Source: Bacteroides ovatus (lineage in GTDB: Bacteria > Bacteroidota > Bacteroidia > Bacteroidales > Bacteroidaceae). Taken from it: a stretch of DNA of 64,000 nucleotides. Of the stretch, positions 17,774-27,790 are shown one piece after another. A program made the translations under genes and the position numbers. Where the stretch lies: the NCBI RefSeq assembly GCF_001314995.1, contig NZ_CP012938.1:5704001-5768000 (forward strand), written 5' to 3'. The number at the start of each line of letters is the position of its first letter. Within the stretch, counting starts at the first letter, position 1. Under the pieces are notes generated by a model that worked only from the letters and a program-made list of their open reading frames with translations, was not told the DNA's origin and searched no databases.

Positions 17774-19399
17774 ATGAGATTTATGAAAATATATAATTAT
17801 ATATCAATGCTTTTTCTGGCTGGCGCAGCCATAGTTGCGTCTTGCTCGCAAAATGAAGAACTCACCGGAGAAACACCGGATTCTTTGCAGGGATTTCAGA
17901 TTAGTGTGTCTGATGAAGGATTTATGGACGAAAGTGGTAAGACACGTGCTACAGAGAATGGATATACTACCCGATTTTCTAACGGAGATGCTATCGGTAT
18001 ATTTGCGGTAAGAGGAGAAACGGTGGTAGAGGATATCAAGAATCGGAAATTCACACTGACAGATGGCTATTGGGAATTGACTGATGGAGGGGATCCTATT
18101 GAATACAAAGGTTCACAATTTCAGCGGATGACTTTTTATGCATACTATCCGTATAATGCGAATGTGACTTTTGATCCGACGAAGGTGGATCCTTTTGAAA
18201 CATACGTCAACAATTGGAAAATAGGCAGTGAACAAAATGAAGGAAATTATACACAATATGATTTGATGACGAGTACGGGTAGTGTTCAGGGGGATCGTTT
18301 GAAAGGACAGATCGCTTTTACTATGCAACATCGGATGGCTCTTGCGGTAGTGAAGATGCCTAATTTGACCTATAGCTTTACAAATGGCGGTATAGATGAT
18401 TATTTGTTACCATTAACAGCCGGTTCGTTTACAGTGAACAATACTCAAGCAACTCCTTATTATCAGGAAAGTACGGATACATACCGTTTCTTGGTTAATC
18501 CGAAGAAGGAATTCTCAATTAAGGGTACTTATTCTGGAGTAAGTGAGATGGAATATGAAGCTAAAGGTACGCTGGAAGGAGGAACGGCGAAAATGTATAC
18601 CATCGAAGATAAAAGTAAAATCAACCATACTTTGCAGGTAGGAGACTATTTTTGTGCAGATGGAAAAATAGTTTCAGTAGATGCGGAAACGGTGCCGGAG
18701 AATGTGATTGGTATTGTATGTTATGTAGGAAATTCACAACCCAGTGTAACACATACTGAACTCTATTCAGCAGAAGTTGATGCTTTGCGTCGCGATTTCC
18801 CTGCATGTACGCACGGTATAGTGCTATCTATTAAGAATTCTGTGGTAAAAGATAGTGAACAAAATGATGTTGCTTTGAAAATGTTCCATTCAAGTAAGTC
18901 CGGTTATTATTCAGACTGGTTTACTTCAGATGAGAATTGGGCAAACAAGTTTGTAGGTTGTAACACAGAGAAGGATGTTAACAAGAATGATGCTTCATTG
19001 GTTTTCCCAGCACTAATGGGATACAATAATACACAGTTACTTACTATGTGTTACGAAGGTATGGGTAGTCCTTCTACTTGCGACCATGCTTATGCGTATA
19101 TCAAGGCTTATCGTGAAGCGGAAGCTATTCCGGCAAATGTGACTCCTTGGTATTTGCCCTCTATAATGTGTTGGGATACAGTCGCTAAGAATTTGAGTGT
19201 TATTAACCGTTGTCTCAAGAATGTAAATGGTGATGAGATGACCTCTGTCGAGTCAGGAACTAACAGTGGACACTATTGGAGTAGCACACAGCGTTCTCCA
19301 GCCAACCAATGGACACACGGTATGGCTGGTGGAAGATATCACATAATTTGTGAACGTGATTCGCGTGCCGGTTATTTCCGTATGATGCTTGCATTCTAA
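17774..19399 (+). CDS. Fimbrillin-family lipoprotein with C-terminal YWSST-type domain (541 aa)
   Basis: Surface lipoprotein: signal with lipobox IVASC near residue 33 (start at 17774 or 17783 both possible), then a fimbrillin-like domain (RFSNGDAIGIFAVRG; FYAYYPYNANVTF; MQHRMALAVVKMP). Residues about 280-541 form a second domain with VGDYFCADGKIVSVDAE, CTHGIVLSIKNS and a late GHYWSSTQRSP, ending in a beta-rich LAF tail. The same two-domain plan occurs in the 534-aa protein at 53170-54774, so the two are paralogues in separate operons. It lies between a shorter fimbrillin-like gene and SusC pair 2, the place where surface glycan-binding proteins are often encoded. Function in glycan binding is inference. 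Confidence 0.75.
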   Translation: MRFMKIYNYISMLFLAGAAIVASCSQNEELTGETPDSLQGFQISVSDEGFMDESGKTRATENGYTTRFSNGDAIGIFAVRGETVVEDIKNRKFTLTDGYWELTDGGDPIEYKGSQFQRMTFYAYYPYNANVTFDPTKVDPFETYVNNWKIGSEQNEGNYTQYDLMTSTGSVQGDRLKGQIAFTMQHRMALAVVKMPNLTYSFTNGGIDDYLLPLTAGSFTVNNTQATPYYQESTDTYRFLVNPKKEFSIKGTYSGVSEMEYEAKGTLEGGTAKMYTIEDKSKINHTLQVGDYFCADGKIVSVDAETVPENVIGIVCYVGNSQPSVTHTELYSAEVDALRRDFPACTHGIVLSIKNSVVKDSEQNDVALKMFHSSKSGYYSDWFTSDENWANKFVGCNTEKDVNKNDASLVFPALMGYNNTQLLTMCYEGMGSPSTCDHAYAYIKAYREAEAIPANVTPWYLPSIMCWDTVAKNLSVINRCLKNVNGDEMTSVESGTNSGHYWSSTQRSPANQWTHGMAGGRYHIICERDSRAGYFRMMLAF

Positions 19400-19458
19400 A
19401 ATAATGACGGTATATAAAGTCCGTTAAAATTATACTTATATCATGAACATATACATAT

Positions 19459-22400
19459 ATGAATAAGAAAAACTTTATAAAGGGGACAACCTTACCTGTC
19501 GCTCTGTTTTTCACTATAGCAACTTTTGCACCTGCATGGGGATTGCAAACAGCTTCGGCAGCCATCGAAGTTGTACAGCAGCAAAGTACTATAAAAGGAA
19601 CAGTAGTAGATAGCCAAGGCGAACCGATAATTGGAGCAAGTGTACTTGCGGAAGGAACATCTAATGGTACAATTACCGATATTGACGGTGTATTTAGAAT
19701 AAATGTACGTCCCGGTGCGAAATTGAAAGTATCTTTTATAGGTTATACCGATAAAAAAGTAGTAGCGAAAAATGACATGAAAGTCATTCTGGTAGAGGAT
19801 GTGACAGCACTTGAAGAGGTGGAAATCGTAGCTTATGGTACGCAGAAGAAAGTGACCATGACAGGAGCTATCGCTAGTGTGAAGGGAGAAGAATTGACCC
19901 GTGTATCTGTAGGTTCGGTTTCCAATGTATTAGGAGGGCAGATGACAGGTTTGACTACCGTACAATATTCCGGTGAGCCGGGAGCGGATGCCGCTGAAAT
20001 TTTTATTCGTGGTAAAGCTACTTGGGAAAATTCTTCACCGTTAATTCAGGTAGACGGTGTGGATCGTGAAAGTATGAGTGATATCGACCCGAATGAAATT
20101 GAATCCATTTCTATCTTGAAAGATGCTTCGGCAACAGCCGTATTTGGTATTCGTGGAGCAAATGGGGTCATTTTGATTACAACTAAACGAGGAAAGGAAG
20201 GAAAGGCGAAAATTTCGTTTACTACTTCTGCTTCTGTATTGATGCCTACAAAAATGGTAGAACAGGCAAGTTCCTATGACTATGCCCGTTTTCATAATCA
20301 AATGATGTCCGGTGATGGCAAATCTGCCTTATTTAGTGATGGCGTGATTCAAAAATTTGCAGATGGTTCCGATCCTATTCGTTTCCCAAATATACAATGG
20401 GCTGACTATATTATGAAAAGCTCTACGCTTCAGAGCCAGCATAATCTGAACATCTCGGGAGGAACAGATAAAGTACGTTATTTCATCTCTGCAGGTGCTT
20501 ATACGCAAGGAGGACTTTTTAGTGAGTTTGATCTTCCTTATAATTTAAGCTATCAGTACCGTCGGTTTAACTATCGTACAAACTTGGATATGGATGTCAC
20601 TAAAACGACTACTTTGTCATTCAATATTAGTGGTAATGTGAATAATTCAGATCAACCGCGTACGAGTCAGGGATCTTCCGGATTGATTAAAAATATGTAT
20701 TATGCTACTCCTTTCTCCAGTCCGGGAATCATAGATGGAAAATTGGTAAATTCGAGCGATGAGACTTATTCAGACGGACTGAAATTACCATTTACAGGAG
20801 GTACAGGTATGGGATATTATGGAAATGGGTTCAGCCAGACCAGCAACAATTCGCTGAATGTGGATGTGATTCTGGATCAAAAAATGGACTTCTTGACTAA
20901 AGGACTTTCTTTTAAAGTGAAGGGATCTTATAACAGCTCGTTTACAGTTAATAAAGTCGGTTCTGGTGGGTCTATTGCTACATACACTCCTGTATTGATG
21001 GATGACGGTAGTATTGCTTATCGTAAGTTTGGAGAGAATACAGATGTGAAGTATTCGTATACTACAGGCAAAGCACGTAATTGGTATATGGAAGCCAGCT
21101 TTAATTATAATCGTACTTTTGGTGATCATACGGTGACAGCCTTAGTTTTGTATAATCAACAGAAAGAGTATTATCCGAAATTATATTCGGACATTCCTCA
21201 TGGATATGTCGGATTAGTCGGACGTGTCACTTATGATTGGAAGAGCCGCTATATGGCAGAGTTTAATGTGGGTTATAACGGTTCGGAAAACTTTGCGTCC
21301 GATTTGCGCTTTTCTTATTTCCCGGCTGGTTCTATAGGTTGGGTGATGAGTGAAGAGAAGTTTTTCCGTCCTTTGAAGTCGGTGGTTAGCTTCTTGAAAT
21401 TACGTGCCAGTGTCGGTTTGGTAGGTAACGATAATATTGGAGGATCGCGGTTTATGTATATGGCTGATCCATATAATGTCGGTTTAGGTGACTTGGCAAA
21501 TCGTGTAACGGCAAGTGGAGGAGCAACTAACGCCTGGGGATATGGATTCGGAACAGATAATGGTACTGTTAGTCTGGGTGCGCGTGAGGTAGCTAAGAAT
21601 AACCCTGCTGTGACATGGGAAAAAGCTCTGAAACGGAACTATGGTGTTGATATTAACTTCCTTGATGACCGTCTGAAAACAACCTTTGAATATTATAAAG
21701 AACGTCGTAATGACATCCTTTTGCGTGACGGTACAGCTCCGGGAATGTTAGGGTTCATTACTCCCTATTCAAATTTAGGAAGTGTAGACAGTTGGGGCTG
21801 GGAACTTTCTTTAAAATGGAACGATAAGATTGGCGATAATTTCCGTTATTGGGCGGGTATTAACCTTTCTTATAATCAGAATGAGATTCTTGAAAAGAAG
21901 GAAGCACCGCAGAATAATTTATATCAATATCAGAAGGGACACCGTATCGGTTCGCGTAGTCAATATGTTTTCTGGCGCTTCTATGATGAGGATACACCTG
22001 CGCTATATGAGCAGACATTTAATCGTCCGTTCCCCACTCACGAGAGTATTCTTCAAAATGGAGATGCAGTATATGTTGACTTGAATGGTGACCGTAAGAT
22101 TGATGCAAATGATGCAAGTTATGACTATGGCTTTACAGACGATCCTGAATATATGCTAGGTATTAATTTAGGATTCAGTTGGAAGAATCTGGAAATAAGT
22201 ACTCAATGGACAGGGGCCTGGAATGTAAGCCGTATGATTTCGGATGTATTTCGTCAGCCGTTCTATTCATCTTCCAATAGCGAGCAGGGAGGATTGTTGG
22301 CATACCATCTGGATCATACATGGACACCGGAAAATCCGTCACAATCTTCGGAGTATCCGAGAGCTACCATTGATAATGCAAAGAATAATTATGCTACCTC

Positions 22401-22638
22401 CACTTTATATGAGAAAGATGCCAAATACTTGCGTTTGAAAACTCTTCAGGTGGCATACAATTTTCACTTCCCATTAATGAAGAAACTTGGACTGAATACA
22501 TGTCAGTTGGCTTTTGCAGGATATAATTTGTGGACGATTACACCTTATTTGTGGGGTGATCCGGAGGCAAGAGCTACTAATGCACCTTCTTATCCATTGT
22601 CCAAGACTTATACGTTGAGCTTGAAATTAGGATTCTAA
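19459..22638 (+). CDS. susC: SusC-like TonB-dependent transporter (pair 2)
   Basis: Outer-membrane oligosaccharide importer (1059 aa). Signal region up to about residue 34, a carboxypeptidase-D-like domain (IKGTVVDSQGEPIIGASV), TonB box-like segment (TALEEVEIVAYGTQKK), plug (LIQVDGVDRESMSDIDPNEI, then SILKDASATAVFGIRGANG) and a beta-barrel ending LSLKLGF. It follows two fimbrillin-type genes and precedes its SusD by 21 nt. Its plug sequence differs clearly from pair 1, suggesting a different ligand or oligosaccharide size. As a member of the right operon it would be controlled by the putative inversion switch. Confidence 0.96.
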   Translation: MNKKNFIKGTTLPVALFFTIATFAPAWGLQTASAAIEVVQQQSTIKGTVVDSQGEPIIGASVLAEGTSNGTITDIDGVFRINVRPGAKLKVSFIGYTDKKVVAKNDMKVILVEDVTALEEVEIVAYGTQKKVTMTGAIASVKGEELTRVSVGSVSNVLGGQMTGLTTVQYSGEPGADAAEIFIRGKATWENSSPLIQVDGVDRESMSDIDPNEIESISILKDASATAVFGIRGANGVILITTKRGKEGKAKISFTTSASVLMPTKMVEQASSYDYARFHNQMMSGDGKSALFSDGVIQKFADGSDPIRFPNIQWADYIMKSSTLQSQHNLNISGGTDKVRYFISAGAYTQGGLFSEFDLPYNLSYQYRRFNYRTNLDMDVTKTTTLSFNISGNVNNSDQPRTSQGSSGLIKNMYYATPFSSPGIIDGKLVNSSDETYSDGLKLPFTGGTGMGYYGNGFSQTSNNSLNVDVILDQKMDFLTKGLSFKVKGSYNSSFTVNKVGSGGSIATYTPVLMDDGSIAYRKFGENTDVKYSYTTGKARNWYMEASFNYNRTFGDHTVTALVLYNQQKEYYPKLYSDIPHGYVGLVGRVTYDWKSRYMAEFNVGYNGSENFASDLRFSYFPAGSIGWVMSEEKFFRPLKSVVSFLKLRASVGLVGNDNIGGSRFMYMADPYNVGLGDLANRVTASGGATNAWGYGFGTDNGTVSLGAREVAKNNPAVTWEKALKRNYGVDINFLDDRLKTTFEYYKERRNDILLRDGTAPGMLGFITPYSNLGSVDSWGWELSLKWNDKIGDNFRYWAGINLSYNQNEILEKKEAPQNNLYQYQKGHRIGSRSQYVFWRFYDEDTPALYEQTFNRPFPTHESILQNGDAVYVDLNGDRKIDANDASYDYGFTDDPEYMLGINLGFSWKNLEISTQWTGAWNVSRMISDVFRQPFYSSSNSEQGGLLAYHLDHTWTPENPSQSSEYPRATIDNAKNNYATSTLYEKDAKYLRLKTLQVAYNFHFPLMKKLGLNTCQLAFAGYNLWTITPYLWGDPEARATNAPSYPLSKTYTLSLKLGF

Positions 22639-22659
22639 AATAGATAAAGGAAAGATACA

Positions 22660-24672
22660 ATGAAATTACAAAATAAATGGTTCATCGGTGCGATGTTGGG
22701 AGCGGCGGTTTGTTTGGTTTCCACTTCATGTGTGGACGAAATTAAATTCGGAAACTCTTTTTTGGATAAGGCACCGGGCGGAAATGCTACTATTGACACA
22801 GTGTTCAATAGTGCGGAATATACGCGCCAATTTTTGAATACCTGTTACAGTAGACAGTATTACGGATTACCTTATAATACGGACAGTAACGGTAATATTC
22901 CTGATTCTTCCAGTCCTTATTTAGGAAAGAAGGATGCGCTAACAGACTGCTGGTCACTTTATTTTAGTGACGCAACTGTATATCAGCAGTATTATTTGGG
23001 TTCTCTCAATGCCAACTATGGCACGCGTGGTAATATTTTCCCATATACACGGGAAATGGTATGGGAAGTAGTGCGCTGGTGCTGGTTGTTAATGGAAAAT
23101 ATAGATAGAGTGCCGGGCATGGATAGCACTGAAAAAACTCAGTTGGTGGCAGAAGCTAAATGCCTGATTGCGGCACGCTATTTTGATATGTTCCGTCATT
23201 ATGGAGGTCTTCCATTGTTATATGCTTCATTCACCGGTACGGAGTCAGGTTATGAAATCCCCCGTGCTACGGTAGAGGAGACTGTTAACTACATGATAAA
23301 GATGTTGGATGATGCTATCAATTCCGGTGGATTGGTGTGGGCTTATGCTGATGCCGATCTTGCCAGCAAGGCCGGACACTGGACAAAGGCCGGTGCGATG
23401 GCATTGAAATGCAAAATCTGGCAATTTGCCGCTTCTCCGTTGTTTAACGATGTCAACGGATATGCAGGAGGAAACTCAGAGGCTGAACAGCAGCATCTGG
23501 TATGGTACGGCGGCTACCATGCGGAACTTTGGGATAACTGTTTGAAGGCTTGTGAAGCATTCTTTAAAGAGCTGGAGAGTCAAGGCGGATATAGCCTGAA
23601 TAAGGCTTCGGAAGAAACACCGGAACAGTATCGGCAGGCATATCGTATGGGATATATTCGTCAGAACAGCAAGGAGGTCTTGCATTCTGTCCGCACGAAT
23701 ATGTCGGACGCTTTCAACTCAAGTTCTTATATGTGGCATTCCTGGGCTGTTCCGTCACTTTGTCGTACCGAATATCCGCCTACACAGGAATATGTGGAGA
23801 TGTTCCCATGGGCCGACGGTACTCCGTTTGACTGGAAAAAGACGGAAACAGAAGGTAAGTTGGATGCAATGTTCCTGACCGGAACATTCAAAAATGGAGA
23901 ACAACTATTGTCGGAAATCGTATTAACCCGTGATCCTCGTCTGTATGAGCATTGCATGGTAAACGGATTGCCGAAGATGTTAGACTGGAGTGCAGGAACA
24001 ATGTCCGGTTTACCTTATGAATTGTGGGTCGGAGGATACGATGAAGGACAAAATGCTGCACTTGAATCAGGTAACTATGCGACTGGTTATAAAAATATGA
24101 AATATTATTTGGGAACAGAGTACCAACGTCAGTATACGCATTGGGTATATCTTCGTTTATCTGACATTTATTTAACTTATGCAGAGGCCTTGCTTCAAGC
24201 CAAGAATGATCACCGGGGTGCTATTGACCAAATGAATATAGTACGTGCCCGCGTAGGATTGAAGAAAGATTTGGCGGAGTGTGTTACAGATAAGAATTTA
24301 CTTTCTGACAAAGCAGCCTTATTGGAAGAATTGCTGTGCGAGCGTGTTCGGGAATTGGGGCTTGAAGATAGCCGTTACTTTGATCTTGTCCGTTACAAGC
24401 GTGCCGATCGTTTCGAGAAGCGCCTGCACGGGTTGCTCGCCTATCGTTTGGATGATACCGGTAATCGTATAACGGGAAATGCTAAATGGAATGAAGGAGA
24501 TAAGAACAAGGGGGCATTGCAGCCTACTCGTTTTGAATATGAAAGGTTTGAGTTATCCAAGCCGGTCCGTCGGTGGTGGACATACGGATTTGATCCCAAA
24601 TGGTATCTTTCTCCATTCCCGCAAACGGAAATTAACAAAGGATATGGATTGATTCAGAATCCGGGTTGGTAA
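22660..24672 (+). CDS. susD: SusD-like surface glycan-binding lipoprotein (pair 2)
   Basis: Partner of the preceding SusC. Lipobox STSC (Cys 24) followed by VDEIKFGNSFLDKAPGG. Helical repeats include EAKCLIAARYFDMFRHYGGL and the C-terminal part contains LSDIYLTYAEALLQAKNDH, LLCERVRELGLEDSRYFDLV and a final QNPGW. Length 670 aa. A 38-nt gap separates it from the next SusC gene. Confidence 0.95.
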   Translation: MKLQNKWFIGAMLGAAVCLVSTSCVDEIKFGNSFLDKAPGGNATIDTVFNSAEYTRQFLNTCYSRQYYGLPYNTDSNGNIPDSSSPYLGKKDALTDCWSLYFSDATVYQQYYLGSLNANYGTRGNIFPYTREMVWEVVRWCWLLMENIDRVPGMDSTEKTQLVAEAKCLIAARYFDMFRHYGGLPLLYASFTGTESGYEIPRATVEETVNYMIKMLDDAINSGGLVWAYADADLASKAGHWTKAGAMALKCKIWQFAASPLFNDVNGYAGGNSEAEQQHLVWYGGYHAELWDNCLKACEAFFKELESQGGYSLNKASEETPEQYRQAYRMGYIRQNSKEVLHSVRTNMSDAFNSSSYMWHSWAVPSLCRTEYPPTQEYVEMFPWADGTPFDWKKTETEGKLDAMFLTGTFKNGEQLLSEIVLTRDPRLYEHCMVNGLPKMLDWSAGTMSGLPYELWVGGYDEGQNAALESGNYATGYKNMKYYLGTEYQRQYTHWVYLRLSDIYLTYAEALLQAKNDHRGAIDQMNIVRARVGLKKDLAECVTDKNLLSDKAALLEELLCERVRELGLEDSRYFDLVRYKRADRFEKRLHGLLAYRLDDTGNRITGNAKWNEGDKNKGALQPTRFEYERFELSKPVRRWWTYGFDPKWYLSPFPQTEINKGYGLIQNPGW

Positions 24673-24709
24673 TGTGAGACAGCGAAATAGATTAAAACAA
24701 TATTGAATA

Positions 24710-27700
24710 TTGATTTATATGAGAAAAAATAAGATTCTGATACTGGCTTTACTGGTTTGTTTGAGCATTCCGGTCAGAGCACAGAATACAGACAACAACA
24801 TTATAGGTATTGTTGTTGATAAATCGGGAAACCCAGTCTATGGAGCGTCCGTTAATGTGGAAGGTGGCGCAGTGGAGACCCGGGTTGAAACTGATAAAGA
24901 TGGTAAATTCGAGATTGCGGTCGAGAAAGGACAACGTTTGAGTGTCGTTTCTGTCGACAAAGGCTCTACCACAGTTGTGGCAAAGACTGATGGTCCGATG
25001 ACTATTGTGATGGGATATGCAGCTCAGACTATTGATGTGGGAGCTAACCGGACATTCAGTCGTCATGAATCAACAGCAGCTGTTTCTACCACCTATAACG
25101 AAGAGTTTAATAAGCGGTCTTCCCGGAATATATCCAATTCTTTATATGGATATGGATTGGGCCTTACTACTTTGCAGAATGCGGCCAGTACCGGGTTAAT
25201 GGCAGATCCTACCTTTTATGTACGTGGTTTGCAGAGCTTGTCAAGTAGTACACCGCTTGTGCTGGTTGACGGTTTGGAACGAGACATGAGCTTGGTGAGC
25301 CCAGAAGAAGTAGAATCCGTTTCCATCCTGAAAGATGCCGCGGCTGTGGCATTGTACGGATACAAAGGGGTGAACGGTGCGATCTTGATTACTACAAAGC
25401 GTGGTAAGTACAAAACAAAAGAGATAACTTTTACGTATGATCATATCATTAACACTCAGTCTCGACGTCCGGAATTTGTAGATGCAGCTACGTATGCTTC
25501 TGCAGTGAATGAAGCGCGTGGATATGAAGGTTTGGGAGCTCGGTATACTCCGGAAGAAGTCGATGCTTTCCGTAATGGAGTAGGTAGTGGAGGGGCTTCC
25601 CGTATGTACCCTTATCTCTATCCTAATGTGAACTGGATTGATGAAACCTTTAAAGACAGAGGAGTTTCTAATAAATATACGATCGAATTCCGTGGGGGAG
25701 GAGCAAAGTTCCGCTACTATACTATGGCGAATTTATTAACAGACAAAGGGTTTATCAAAACCCCGAATGCAAATGACGGATATTCTACACAGAATATGTA
25801 TTCACGTGCTAATTTGCGTACAAATCTGGATATTGATTTAACCGCCACTACCAAATTGAAGTTGAATCTTCTCGGTACCTTGTCCGAATCTCGGATTCCG
25901 GGGGCTTCGGTTAACCTATGGGATATGATTTATTCGATTCCTTCTGCAGCTTTTCCGGTTCGTACGGAAGATGACAGTTGGGGAGGAAGTACTACTTGGG
26001 CGGGAACATCGAATCCTGTCGCACAATCGCAGGGAGCTGCTTATTCTAAAGGACACTCTCGCAGTTTGTTTGCCAACCTTACCTTGTCACAAGATTTATC
26101 TGGTTTGCTGAAAGGATTGGGAGCAAACTTTCGTTTAGCTTATGACAACTATTCCAATATTCTGGAAGACCATAGCAAGACTTATACGTATGCCGGTTAT
26201 GCAACAAGCTGGACAACTAACGGTCCGTTTTATACTGCCATTTCAGGTGGCGAATCCAGTGAAATGGGTTCGGGTGCAGGTATTGACAACTGGGCGCGCC
26301 AATTTAACTTTGCAGGTAGTGTCGATTACAATCGCTCGTTTCGGAAGTGGGATGTGTATTCTCAATTCAAATGGGATTATGAGTATCGTGATTCATACGG
26401 ATTGAACACTACTATTTATCGGCAAAATGTATCCTGGTATAATCATGTAGGTTTCTCTAATCGCTATTATTTGGATCTGGCATTGGTTGGCTCGGCCTCC
26501 AGTTTATTGGCACCGGGGCATAAATGGGCTTTCTCGCCTACCATTTCTGCTGCTTGGGTGCTTTCGGAAGAAAAATGGTTGAAAGATGTGTCTTGGGTGA
26601 ACTTCCTGAAATTGCGCGCTTCGTTTGGAGTGATCAATGTTGATTATCTGCCTAAAGACGGAAGTACTACCGTATATGACTATTGGGATCAGATTTATAC
26701 GACTACCGGTACGCAATATAAGTTTAACAGTAGTTACGACTCTGAATTCGGAAGTACTATTATCGGGCGCCTGGCAACTGCTAATTCGACACATGAGAAA
26801 GCGTATAAATACAATGTTGGTGTTGATGCCGTGTTGTTCAATGGACTGGACGTGACGGCAGAAGGCTATTACCAACGGAGAAAAGATATTTGGGTCTCTT
26901 CCGAAGGAAAATATACCGATGTGTTGGGCGTAGATGCTCCGTTCGAGAATGCCGGAATCGTTGATAGCTATGGCGTGGAACTAGGACTTAACTATACGAA
27001 ACGGTTAGGAGATGTAGTGTTCAACCTTGGCGGTAATTTTGCTTGGAATAAGAATGAAATTAAGGAACAACTGGAAGAACCGCGTTTGTATAAGAATCTT
27101 GTGCAAACAGGAAATCGGTTGGGACAAGTATATGGAATGGTAGCTGAAGGTTTCTTCAAAGATAAAGAAGATATAGCAAACAGCCTTCCGCAAAACTTTA
27201 GTACGGTAGTGCCGGGAGACATAAAATATAAAGATGTGAATGGAGACGGAATCATTGATGCCAATGATAAAACAGCTATCGGTTATAGTACGACGGCTCC
27301 GGAAATTTATTATTCTTTCCATTTGGGAGCCGAATGGAAAGGGATTGGAGTAGATGTAATGTTTCAGGGAACAGGTAACTATTCTGCTGTCTTGAATACG
27401 AAGAGTATGTTTTGGCCGTTGATAAATAATACGACACTTTCTACTCATTATTATGAGAATCGTTGGACACCGGAAAATCAAAATGCCAAATATCCTCGTT
27501 TGAGTTCACAGAGTAATGCCAATAACTATCAGGCTAATACAGTTTGGTTGGCGGACCGGTCATTCTTGAAGTTACGTAACGCGGAGGTGTATTACAGATT
27601 TCCGGAAGAATGGATGAAGAAGACTAAGATATTGGGGAGTGCCAAGTTATATGTCAGAGGAACAGACTTGTTCTGTTCAGATCATATTGATGTGACAGAT

Positions 27701-27769
27701 CCGGAATGTTATGGTGTAGCGACTCCGCTGAATAAGAGTGTAGTAGTCGGTGTTACGATTGGTTTTTAA
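24710..27769 (+). CDS. susC: SusC-like TonB-dependent transporter (pair 3)
   Basis: Outer-membrane importer (1019 aa). Signal peptide ends about residue 24 (VRAQ), start chosen at 24710 or 24719 (MRKNKILILALLV, the more likely one). The carboxypeptidase-D-like domain (IIGIVVDKSGNPVYGASVNV) is present, but the usual DEVVVVGYG TonB-box segment is replaced by a divergent AAQTIDVGANRTFSRHES, so this subtype differs from pairs 1, 2 and 4. Plug: LVLVDGLERDMSLVSPEEV, then SILKDAAAVALYGYKGVNG. Barrel ends GVTIGF. Its own SusD starts 21 nt downstream. Two SusC/D pairs in one operon suggest import of more than one fragment type. Confidence 0.94.
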   Translation: MIYMRKNKILILALLVCLSIPVRAQNTDNNIIGIVVDKSGNPVYGASVNVEGGAVETRVETDKDGKFEIAVEKGQRLSVVSVDKGSTTVVAKTDGPMTIVMGYAAQTIDVGANRTFSRHESTAAVSTTYNEEFNKRSSRNISNSLYGYGLGLTTLQNAASTGLMADPTFYVRGLQSLSSSTPLVLVDGLERDMSLVSPEEVESVSILKDAAAVALYGYKGVNGAILITTKRGKYKTKEITFTYDHIINTQSRRPEFVDAATYASAVNEARGYEGLGARYTPEEVDAFRNGVGSGGASRMYPYLYPNVNWIDETFKDRGVSNKYTIEFRGGGAKFRYYTMANLLTDKGFIKTPNANDGYSTQNMYSRANLRTNLDIDLTATTKLKLNLLGTLSESRIPGASVNLWDMIYSIPSAAFPVRTEDDSWGGSTTWAGTSNPVAQSQGAAYSKGHSRSLFANLTLSQDLSGLLKGLGANFRLAYDNYSNILEDHSKTYTYAGYATSWTTNGPFYTAISGGESSEMGSGAGIDNWARQFNFAGSVDYNRSFRKWDVYSQFKWDYEYRDSYGLNTTIYRQNVSWYNHVGFSNRYYLDLALVGSASSLLAPGHKWAFSPTISAAWVLSEEKWLKDVSWVNFLKLRASFGVINVDYLPKDGSTTVYDYWDQIYTTTGTQYKFNSSYDSEFGSTIIGRLATANSTHEKAYKYNVGVDAVLFNGLDVTAEGYYQRRKDIWVSSEGKYTDVLGVDAPFENAGIVDSYGVELGLNYTKRLGDVVFNLGGNFAWNKNEIKEQLEEPRLYKNLVQTGNRLGQVYGMVAEGFFKDKEDIANSLPQNFSTVVPGDIKYKDVNGDGIIDANDKTAIGYSTTAPEIYYSFHLGAEWKGIGVDVMFQGTGNYSAVLNTKSMFWPLINNTTLSTHYYENRWTPENQNAKYPRLSSQSNANNYQANTVWLADRSFLKLRNAEVYYRFPEEWMKKTKILGSAKLYVRGTDLFCSDHIDVTDPECYGVATPLNKSVVVGVTIGF

Positions 27770-27790
27770 TCATAAAAACAAAGCGAAAGA

